This document shows positions 57,716 through 64,000 of a stretch of DNA of 64,000 nt, piece by piece; the stretch's first letter is position 1, and every line of letters starts with the position of its first letter. Where the stretch lies: assembly GCF_003385115.1 (NCBI RefSeq), contig NZ_QUNI01000001.1, positions 248,001-312,000 on the forward strand, in the 5' to 3' direction. The stretch is from Flavobacterium aquicola (GTDB lineage: Bacteria > Bacteroidota > Bacteroidia > Flavobacteriales > Flavobacteriaceae). Below the pieces are notes generated by a model, which saw only the letters and a list, made by a program, of their open reading frames with translations, made no database searches and was not told the DNA's origin. The position numbers and the translations under genes were made by a program.

Positions 57716-59734
57716 ATGAGAAATTATACAATCGCTTGTATAGGTATTTTACTAGCAGCCACATCTTGTCAAAAGAAAGAAGAACTTACTTCGGGTATTG
57801 TTCGAAAAAACATGGACACCTTGGTCAAGCCTGGGGATGACTTTAATAAATTTGTAAATGGCAATTGGGAAAAAGTAACACAAATACCCGCAGATAAAGC
57901 TTCTTATGGTGCTTTTTATGTCCTTGATGATCAATCAAAAAAAGGCACAAAAGCAATTATTGAAGAAGCTGCAAAAGCAAACACTGCAAAAGGCAGCGAT
58001 GAACAAAAAATCGGTGATTTTTATTCTTCATTTATGGACAGAAAAACTCGAGACAGCAAAGGTATTTCACCAATCCAGCCTGAATTTGCAAAAATAGACG
58101 CTATAAAAAACTATACTGATTTAGCTGCTTACTTTGGTCATGCGAATCGTTTGGGACTGAAGTCACCTTTCGAAATTTCAGTTACAAATGATTTCAAAGA
58201 CCCTACAAAATATAGTGCTATGACCTGGCAGGATGGCTTGGGACTACCCGATAGAGACTATTACCTTGCGGCAGATTCTAAAATGAAAGAAATCCGAACC
58301 AAATATATAGTACATCTTGAAGCTATGCTAAAATTAGCTGGTCTGGAAAATCCAGCCGAAAAAGCTAAAACAATCATGGCGCTTGAAACTACTTTGGCTG
58401 CAAATCAAATGAAGAAAGAAGATACTCGTGATATACAGAAATTATACAATCCTTATGCTTCAGCAGATTTAAAAACTTTAATGCCGGATTTTGATTGGTC
58501 GGCAATGTTAAAAGAATCTGGCTTTGACAAAGAAAAAAAGATAATTATAGGACAAGTAGAGTATACAAAAAAATTAAACAGCATAATAAAATCTACTCCT
58601 ATCGATACATGGAAAACCTACCTAAAATGGGGAGTTATAGATAATGCAGCTACGAGTTTAACGACAGTATTTGATAATCAAAATTTTGATTTCTTTGGAA
58701 AAACTTTATATGGTACCGAGAAACAAGAAGAAGACTGGAAACGCGGAGTAAGAACCGTAAATAACAATTTAGGCGAAATCGTAGGTAAAGTATACGTTAA
58801 AAAACATTTTTCTCCAGAAGCTAAAGAGAAAATGACTGAATTAGTAAAAAATCTATTGAAAGCCTATGCTGAAAGCATCAAAAAACTAGATTGGATGACT
58901 GAAGCTACCAAAAAAGAAGCTCTTAAAAAAGTTGACAAATTCATGATTAAAATTGGGTATCCTGATACTTGGAAAGATTATTCCAAAGTTGCCATTGACA
59001 AAACCGATTTATATGGAAATATAGAAAGAGCAACGGCTTTTGAATACCAGCGAAATCTTGACAAACTAGGAAAACCAGTAGACAGAACTGAATGGGGAAT
59101 GACACCGCAAACAGTTAATGCATACTACAACCCAACATTAAACGAGATCGTATTTCCTGCAGCTATACTACAGCCTCCATTTTTTGACATTAATGCTGAC
59201 GATGCGGTGAACTATGGCGGAATTGGCGCAGTAATTGGACATGAAATTGGACATGGTTTCGATGATCAGGGAAGCACATTTGATGGTGAAGGTGTAATGA
59301 AAAACTGGTGGTCTCCAGCAGATTTAAAAGCATTTAAAGCAAAAACAAACGCTTTAGTAGGACAATACAATGAATTTAAAGCTTTCCCAGATTTAAATGT
59401 AAACGGTACTTATACTCTTGGCGAAAATATTGGTGATCTTGGTGGATTAAGCATTGCAATTAAAGCTTACAAAATGTCTCTCAACGGAAAAGAAGCTCCT
59501 GTTTTAGATGGATATACAGGAATTCAGCGTGTATTTCTTGGATGGGGACAAGTATGGGCTGAAAAAAGCAGAGAAAAAGCACTGCGCAGCCAAATTGCAA
59601 CCGATCCTCATTCACCTGCTAACTTCAGAGTAAATGGAGTAGTTCGTAATGTTCCTGAATTCTATGAAGCATTTAATATTAAACCAACTGACAAACTATA
59701 CCTTGCTCCTGAAAAAAGGGTAAAAATCTGGTAA
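57716..59734 (+). CDS. pepO: M13-family (neprilysin-like) metallopeptidase, lipoprotein
   Basis: The 672-residue protein starts MRNYTIACIGILLAATSC, a lipoprotein signal with Cys18. The M13 features are the N-terminal helical half (PGDDFNKFVNGNWEKVTQIP near residue 38), the zinc motif VIGHEIGHGFDDQG near residue 503 with HEIGH, and the third ligand in GENIGDLGGLSIA near 568. The C-terminal SPANFRVNGVVRNVPEFYEA is also typical. Lengths of 660-690 are usual. It would cleave oligopeptides in the periplasm. It is a single gene followed by a terminator. The symbol is used by analogy with bacterial PepO. Confidence 0.94.
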   Translation: MRNYTIACIGILLAATSCQKKEELTSGIVRKNMDTLVKPGDDFNKFVNGNWEKVTQIPADKASYGAFYVLDDQSKKGTKAIIEEAAKANTAKGSDEQKIGDFYSSFMDRKTRDSKGISPIQPEFAKIDAIKNYTDLAAYFGHANRLGLKSPFEISVTNDFKDPTKYSAMTWQDGLGLPDRDYYLAADSKMKEIRTKYIVHLEAMLKLAGLENPAEKAKTIMALETTLAANQMKKEDTRDIQKLYNPYASADLKTLMPDFDWSAMLKESGFDKEKKIIIGQVEYTKKLNSIIKSTPIDTWKTYLKWGVIDNAATSLTTVFDNQNFDFFGKTLYGTEKQEEDWKRGVRTVNNNLGEIVGKVYVKKHFSPEAKEKMTELVKNLLKAYAESIKKLDWMTEATKKEALKKVDKFMIKIGYPDTWKDYSKVAIDKTDLYGNIERATAFEYQRNLDKLGKPVDRTEWGMTPQTVNAYYNPTLNEIVFPAAILQPPFFDINADDAVNYGGIGAVIGHEIGHGFDDQGSTFDGEGVMKNWWSPADLKAFKAKTNALVGQYNEFKAFPDLNVNGTYTLGENIGDLGGLSIAIKAYKMSLNGKEAPVLDGYTGIQRVFLGWGQVWAEKSREKALRSQIATDPHSPANFRVNGVVRNVPEFYEAFNIKPTDKLYLAPEKRVKIW

Positions 59735-59762
59735 ACATTAAAATTCATACAAAACTAAAAGA

Positions 59763-59795
59763 TGCCGTCTCACAAATTGCTGAGGCGGTTTTTTT
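59763..59795 (+). terminator. Terminator after pepO
   Basis: CCGTCTCA (59765-59772) pairs with TGAGGCGG (59781-59788, one G-U), followed by TTTTTTT. Confidence 0.75.
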
Positions 59796-59938
59796 ATCCC
59801 TCTCTGTCAGCTTCACAATTTAAGACACAAACAATAATTTTATTAAATTCGGTTTCCCAATACAAAGTACATTTCACAAACTGGTTAAAGTCTGCAAATA
59901 CAGAATACTATTAAAAACCAGTTCAAAAGCAAAAAAGA

Positions 59939-60379
59939 ATGTTCAATAAATCTAAATTTAAAGAGTGGTTTGATCGCTACAAATATTCTGAACTGGCAGC
60001 TACCAGCGCAGCATTGATTGCGTCACAATTCAGCAGGATTTTTAGCGGACTGACTACTGCATACATAATTACATTTGCAGAATATTTTGCTTTTTATGGT
60101 GTCATAATTTACAGATCTTATAAAACAAAAGTCGCACTAAAAGACAATAATCAAAAGACAACTTTTAAAGAAATAGTGGTTTTGATTAGGGATTTATTAC
60201 TCGAGTTTGGCTATCCCGCAATTTTGGATTTCTTTTTTATTAGACCATTCTGCATGTACTGGATGCCAATATTAACTGGAAACTATTTCGCTGGAATTAT
60301 TTTAGGAAAAATTACCGCCGACTGTTTCTTCTACTTTTTATCGATTATTAACTACGAACTGATAAAGAAGAAATCTTAA
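59939..60379 (+). CDS. Membrane protein of unknown function
   Basis: The 146-residue protein has an amphipathic basic start (MFNKSKFKEWFDRYKYSELA) and about three to four membrane helices (roughly 25-50, 75-100 and 108-135). It contains PAILDFFFIRPFCMYWMPIL near residue 98 and the basic tail INYELIKKKS. I do not recognise a named family. Conserved-looking aromatic and Cys residues occur in the helices. It stands alone between pepO and an intergenic repeat. Confidence 0.65.
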   Translation: MFNKSKFKEWFDRYKYSELAATSAALIASQFSRIFSGLTTAYIITFAEYFAFYGVIIYRSYKTKVALKDNNQKTTFKEIVVLIRDLLLEFGYPAILDFFFIRPFCMYWMPILTGNYFAGIILGKITADCFFYFLSIINYELIKKKS

Positions 60380-60391
60380 TTGTCTTTAAAT

Positions 60392-60478
60392 TTTAACCGC
60401 AAAGGCTACAAGTAATCCACAAGATTACAAAGTGTCACTTCAATTTATTTTCTTTGCAGACTTTGCGGCTAAATAATG
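60392..60478. repeat. Inverted repeat with GCAAAG/CTTTGCGG arms
   Basis: ACCGCAAAG (60396-60404) and CTTTGCGGC (60461-60469) are complementary in 8 of 9 positions and enclose smaller palindromes (TAATCCACAAGATTA). The design resembles the repeat at 31773-31910. It lies between convergent genes. Confidence 0.5.
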
Positions 60479-60480
60479 TT

Positions 60481-60891
60481 TTAAACCAAAGTTGCCACTG
60501 TAGAAATTTCGGTATTGAATAATTTTGAAATAGGACAGTTTTTTTCTGCCTTAGTCACTAATTCCTGAAAAGTCTCGTTTGAAATTCCTTCGATTTTTGC
60601 AGTTACTGTTAATTGAGAACTATTAATTGTTCCCTCCAGTAAACTAATATCACACTTTGTTTCTATGCTTTCTATAACAGCACTTGTCTCCCCGATAAAA
60701 GCAGTAAGCTGCATAGTAAAACAGCCTGCATGAGCAGCTGCTGCAAGTTCTTCGGGATTAGTACCTACTCCTTCATCGAATCGTGATTTGAAAGAATATT
60801 GAGTATTCTCTAAGGTTTTACTTTGAGTTGTTAATTTTCCAGCTCCTTCTTTCAGGGAACCATTCCAGACTGCGGTTGCGTTTCTTTTCAT
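60481..60891 (-). CDS. OsmC-family peroxiredoxin
   Basis: The 136-residue protein reduces organic hydroperoxides using two Cys. The peroxidatic Cys lies in AHAGCFTMQL near residue 55 and the resolving Cys in KAEKNCPISKLF near residue 120; both are intact. The N-terminus MKRNATAVWNGSLKEGAGKL is typical of OsmC. It is cytoplasmic and stands alone. A full TAAATTTG -7 box lies 20 bases upstream of its ATG on the minus strand (60912-60919). Confidence 0.9.
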   Translation of the reverse strand: MKRNATAVWNGSLKEGAGKLTTQSKTLENTQYSFKSRFDEGVGTNPEELAAAAHAGCFTMQLTAFIGETSAVIESIETKCDISLLEGTINSSQLTVTAKIEGISNETFQELVTKAEKNCPISKLFNTEISTVATLV

Positions 60892-60911
60892 AATAGTTTT
60901 ATTAGTTTACT

Positions 60912-60919
60912 CAAATTTA
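60912..60919 (-). promoter_or_regulatory. Candidate OsmC -7 box
   Basis: The minus strand reads TAAATTTG, an exact match, 20 bases before the ATG. No TTG is seen at -33. Confidence 0.55.
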
Positions 60920-61312
60920 AGTTTTTACTAAATGAAATATTTTTTAGAGAGAGTTATTTAACTAAAATTTAATAACAGATTAATTGCAGTAAAATCATTG
61001 AATAATACACAAGGTGGTTACCAAAAAATAAAAAAAAACATCTACTTGTGATATAACTGCAACTCTATCTGCTATAAAATGTGTGAAAAACCAATATTTA
61101 TCTTCTTTAATTACTACCATTAGAATTAAAAAAACTGATTTACTTTTTAAATTAACAACTTAATCATTTTCAATCATAAATCACTTTGTTTCTCTCAGTC
61201 CTTAATTAACCAAAATACTTGAATTACAGTGTAAATCGAGATTAAGCGCCACAAAAGAAGATTTATTTGTACTTTTAATAAAAATCTTTCGTTGTAATAA
61301 AAAATGTAGTCT
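60920..61312. other. AT-rich spacer, no gene seen
   Basis: About 390 bases separate the OsmC promoter from the small lipoprotein gene. No convincing hairpin, RNA gene or reading frame was seen. The last 100 bases must carry the promoter for 61313, but no exact -7 box stands out. Confidence 0.5.
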
Positions 61313-61777
61313 ATGAGAAAATTTATTTTAATAATCTGTATACTAACGCTTTTTGGATGCAAAACAAAAAATGTAAATGGAAAGCTGATTGGTAAAAGCA
61401 TTGATACTTCGAAATTAAGTACTGAACAGGAGTCCCAAAAAAATAAAGCCTATGAATTAGGAAAAAGACTTTTGATGACCTGCAATACCTCAAAATTTAA
61501 ACCTTTTAATAAAAGCGAAGCTACAGACAAAGTTATTGCCAACTCAACCGAAAAAAAAGTCAAAGAGATTGGTGCAAAATACAGCCTGAAATATGGTCAT
61601 TTTAAAGACCTTGAATTTATAGAAATGATTCCGAACAAGACTGACAACACAAATATTTTTAGGTTTAAAGCTCTTTTTGATTATGATAAAGCCAATAAGG
61701 AACTTCGGGTAACGATGAACGCTGCAAATAAAATTTCAGGCATTACGACTAAAGACTGGAAAGATGAATATCAGTGA
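61313..61777 (+). CDS. Small lipoprotein of unknown function
   Basis: The 154-residue protein has the lipoprotein signal MRKFILIICILTLFGCKTKN with Cys16. The mature part is charged and has one Cys (RLLMTCNTSKFKPF near residue 55) and a C-terminal beta region (FRFKALFDYDKANKELRVTM). The family is unrecognised. It lies 80 bases before rlmD on the same strand but is probably separate, since an rlmD -7 box lies between. Confidence 0.65.
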   Translation: MRKFILIICILTLFGCKTKNVNGKLIGKSIDTSKLSTEQESQKNKAYELGKRLLMTCNTSKFKPFNKSEATDKVIANSTEKKVKEIGAKYSLKYGHFKDLEFIEMIPNKTDNTNIFRFKALFDYDKANKELRVTMNAANKISGITTKDWKDEYQ

Positions 61778-61844
61778 AAAATTGCTGGGTTTCATTTTTA
61801 ATAAAAAAAATTAAAATTAAAATCTAAAAACAAATCCAAAGCAT

Positions 61845-61852
61845 TATTTTTG
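61845..61852 (+). promoter_or_regulatory. Candidate rlmD -7 box, very close to the ATG
   Basis: TATTTTTG matches the -7 consensus exactly but ends only 4 bases before the annotated ATG at 61857, so the transcript could begin at or within the start codon. Confidence 0.5.
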
Positions 61853-61856
61853 CGCC

Positions 61857-63269
61857 ATGGCAAAGAAAAATACAGACAAGGTTGTCTTTCATCAAATAAA
61901 AGTCCTTGATGCTGGTGCAAAAGGCGTTTCGGTTGCAAAAGCTCCCGATGGTAAAGTTGTTTTTATTCCAAATGTAGTTCCTGGTGATGTTGTTGACGTT
62001 CAGACTTTCAAGAAACGCAAAGCATATTATGAAGGAAAAGCGGTTCATTTTCATGAGTTTTCAGAACATCGTGTAGATCCAATATGCGAACACTTTGGAG
62101 TTTGCGGCGGATGCAAATGGCAGAATATGAATTATGGCCAGCAGCTTTTCTTTAAACAGAATGAGGTAAAAAATCATTTACAGCGCATTGGCAAAATTGA
62201 ACTTCCTGAATTTGAATCAATCCTAGGTTCTGAAAAAAAGTTTTTCTACAGAAATAAAATGGAATTTTCGTTTTCTAACAGCCGCTGGTTAACCGAAGCT
62301 GAAATTGGAAGTGAAGAAGATTTAGGCAACAGAAATGCACTTGGTTTCCATATTCCAAAAATGTGGGACAAAATCCTTGACATCAACAAATGTCATTTAC
62401 AGGAAGATCCATCAAATGCTATCCGAAATGAAGTACGCGCTTTTGCAAATGCAAACGGTTTGACTTTTTTTAATCCCAGAGCACACGAAGGTTTATTGAG
62501 AACGCTGATGCTAAGAACAGCTTCGACTGGAGAAATCATGGTTTTGATTCAGTTTTTTGAAAACGATAAAAAGAACCGTGAATTGATTCTGGATCACCTT
62601 TACGAGAAATTCCCTCAGATTACTTCCCTTCAATATGTAGTTAACAATAAAGCAAACGACACTTTATACGATACTGATATTAAATTATACAAAGGAAGAG
62701 ATTACATCCTTGAGGAAATGGAAGGATTGAAATTTAGTATTAATGCTAAATCTTTCTACCAGACCAACTCCGATCAAGCATACGAATTATACAAAATTAC
62801 CAGAGATTTTGCGGGTTTAACCGGAAATGAAATTGTTTATGATTTATACACTGGAACTGGAACTATTGCTCAGTTTGTATCCAAAAAAGCAAAAAAAGTA
62901 ATTGGTGTAGAAAGTGTTCCAGATGCTATTAAAGATGCAAAAGCAAATGCGGAACGCAACAACATTGATAATTGCGAATTCTTTGTCGGTGATATGAAAG
63001 TTGTTTTTAACGACGCTTTTATTGCACAGCACGGACACCCGGATGTCATTATCACTGACCCGCCACGTGACGGAATGCACAAAGATGTTGTAGAGCAAAT
63101 TATGAAAATAGGACCTCAAAAAGTAGTTTATGTAAGCTGTAACTCGGCTACTCAAGCCAGAGATTTGGCTTTGATGGATGAAAAATACAAGGTAACACGA
63201 GTTCGCCCAGTTGATATGTTTCCGCAGACGCATCACGTTGAAAATGTTGTACTTTTGGAAAGACGATAA
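61857..63269 (+). CDS. rlmD: 23S rRNA (uracil-1939-C5)-methyltransferase
   Basis: The SAM-dependent enzyme methylates U1939 of 23S rRNA. The 470-residue protein has an N-terminal TRAM domain (about 8-65; GAKGVSVAKAPDGKVVFIPN). A Cys-rich iron-sulfur site (CEHFGVCGGCKW near residue 78) is followed by the methyltransferase core with YDLYTGTGTIAQFVSKKAK near 325, TDPPRDGMHKDVV near 400 and the catalytic Cys in VYVSCNSATQARDLA near 423. Its length is normal for the RlmD/RumA group. It precedes DUF6452 and DUF6048 genes, a conserved flavobacterial order. Confidence 0.92.
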   Translation: MAKKNTDKVVFHQIKVLDAGAKGVSVAKAPDGKVVFIPNVVPGDVVDVQTFKKRKAYYEGKAVHFHEFSEHRVDPICEHFGVCGGCKWQNMNYGQQLFFKQNEVKNHLQRIGKIELPEFESILGSEKKFFYRNKMEFSFSNSRWLTEAEIGSEEDLGNRNALGFHIPKMWDKILDINKCHLQEDPSNAIRNEVRAFANANGLTFFNPRAHEGLLRTLMLRTASTGEIMVLIQFFENDKKNRELILDHLYEKFPQITSLQYVVNNKANDTLYDTDIKLYKGRDYILEEMEGLKFSINAKSFYQTNSDQAYELYKITRDFAGLTGNEIVYDLYTGTGTIAQFVSKKAKKVIGVESVPDAIKDAKANAERNNIDNCEFFVGDMKVVFNDAFIAQHGHPDVIITDPPRDGMHKDVVEQIMKIGPQKVVYVSCNSATQARDLALMDEKYKVTRVRPVDMFPQTHHVENVVLLERR

Positions 63270-63281
63270 GCCACTGCATAA

Positions 63282-63821
63282 ATGAAAAAAATACTTGCTT
63301 TTTTAATGATTCTTGGTTTCGCTTCTTCCAGCTGCGAGCCCGATGATATTTGTGATCCCACCACTCCTACTACGCCGAGGATGAAAATTGAGTTTTATAA
63401 CATTAAGATTCCTTCTCAATTGAAAGATGTTGATAATTTAAAAGTAATAGGAGAAGGAATGACCGAAGGTGTCGTGCTGAATCCCACAGCAACTGGTAAT
63501 TCAAAATATCTGGCTAATGGGAACACTATTTTACTTCCTTTAAACACTGAAGCTGACCTTGTAAAATACACGTTTATATTAAATTTCGATAACGACAATC
63601 CATTACTTGTACACGAAGACAATTTGGAATTCAATTACAAACGAGTAAATTCGTATGTATCAAGAGCATGTGGCTTTAAAACTACATTCGATTTAAATGA
63701 AGATGAACCTTTCATATTAAGTGATTCGACGCCTTCTGATCCATTGTGGATTAAACGTGTACTAGTAGAACAAAATAATATATCAAGCGAAAATGAGACA
63801 ATCATTAAAATATACTTTTAG
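63282..63821 (+). CDS. DUF6452 family lipoprotein
   Basis: The 179-residue protein has the lipoprotein signal MKKILAFLMILGFASSSCEP with Cys18, followed by a Thr/Pro-rich linker (DICDPTTPTTPRMK). A beta-rich domain of about 130 residues follows (FYNIKIPSQLKDVDNLKVIG), and it ends with FNYKRVNSYVSRACGFKTTF. This matches the DUF6452 pattern, usually found just after rlmD and before a DUF6048 gene in flavobacteria. The function is unknown. Its last 29 bases overlap the next gene start, which suggests translational coupling. Confidence 0.85.
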   Translation: MKKILAFLMILGFASSSCEPDDICDPTTPTTPRMKIEFYNIKIPSQLKDVDNLKVIGEGMTEGVVLNPTATGNSKYLANGNTILLPLNTEADLVKYTFILNFDNDNPLLVHEDNLEFNYKRVNSYVSRACGFKTTFDLNEDEPFILSDSTPSDPLWIKRVLVEQNNISSENETIIKIYF

Positions 63822-64000
63822 TTTTTTCTTTTTTTTGTCATTATTTTTTGCGAAGGCACAAGAAAAAGCAGCTACTGCGAGTCCTCCTCCCGAAATAATA
63901 GTTAAAGGCGCTAACGGTAATACCAAAAAAGAAAAAAGTCCTGAAAAAAAACTGGAGACTGTAATCGATACTGTAAAACCAAAAACAGATCGCTATGGTT
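63793..64000 (+). CDS. DUF6048 family protein, N-terminal part (runs off window)
   Basis: The open frame runs from ATG at 63793-63795 to the window end. It begins MRQSLKYTFSFFFFLSLFFA, a signal peptide, and then a charged Lys/Glu/Thr-rich stretch (ANGNTKKEKSPEKKLETVID). Overlap with the DUF6452 stop is 29 bases in a different frame. Position after DUF6452 supports the family call; only 69 codons are visible. Confidence 0.7.
   Translation, partial: MRQSLKYTFSFFFFLSLFFAKAQEKAATASPPPEIIVKGANGNTKKEKSPEKKLETVIDTVKPKTDRYG

Noticed and set aside
62844..63236. 130-codon minus-strand frame opposite rlmD
   Set aside because: It overlaps fully with a well-supported methyltransferase; the Ser/Phe/Cys-rich translation is typical of antisense reading.

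Overview
The window is a contiguous piece of a low-GC chromosome from a member of the phylum Bacteroidota, most likely a Flavobacterium or close relative. The support is: a SusC/SusD outer-membrane pair; the Bacteroidota -7 box (TAnnTTTG) in front of many genes; a Rho factor with a long Asn-rich insert; a sigma/anti-sigma/Spy-like trio; and the gene order rlmD, DUF6452, DUF6048. I could not assign a species. I found no rRNA, tRNA, CRISPR array, prophage or complete insertion sequence. The content is mainly core metabolism and envelope functions, with repeat-rich intergenic spacers.

Layout. 1-3195 (minus): two tandem BamA/TamA-like barrel proteins and three small membrane or lipoprotein genes. 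3320-6570 (plus): an unknown protein, lipoprotein Cu,Zn superoxide dismutase, a YdeI/OmdA-like protein and a LETM1-related protein. 6634-8988 (minus): a SulP anion transporter followed by beta-carbonic anhydrase, a probable bicarbonate module. 9720-11283: dps and oxyR diverge from a shared regulatory region. 11284-11858: a small gene and its decayed copy. 12012-14047: mnmD and ilvE; ilvE has a 22-codon Ile/Val-rich leader ORF directly behind its promoter. 14133-22568: a MazG-like enzyme, dipeptidyl peptidase III, an SRPBCC/GyrI protein, an ECF sigma operon, a BNR-repeat protein and a repeat-rich secreted protein. 22700-31617: kup, an RsmB-like methylase, rho, a DUF4293 protein, a NarL-type two-component pair and a phosphoesterase.

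32047-37428 (plus): truA, an ABC exporter and a large metzincin-like protease. The protease is followed by a tandemly duplicated 0.2-kb intergenic element. 37964-47133 (minus): a LytTR regulator and histidine kinase, then SusC, SusD, a lipoprotein and an M48-like lipoprotein peptidase. No glycoside hydrolase is present, so this looks more like a peptide or protein uptake locus than a glycan locus. 47370-54873: lpd, cysK, an Lrp-type regulator divergent from a PLP-dependent histidine decarboxylase, an SGNH hydrolase, and a cysE-cysM operon. 54953-64000: an aldo/keto reductase, an arsR-SRPBCC-DoxX operon with a palindrome inside its promoter, an M13 peptidase, OsmC, small lipoproteins and rlmD.

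The most interesting items are the ilvE leader peptide with mutually exclusive pairings around the ilvE start, the protease-flanked SusCD locus with its own LytTR system, the histidine decarboxylase with a linked Lrp regulator, the ArsR operator within its promoter, the Asn-rich Rho insert, and several families of intergenic palindromes and tandem duplications. All functional calls come from reading the sequence and recognising families; no database search was run.
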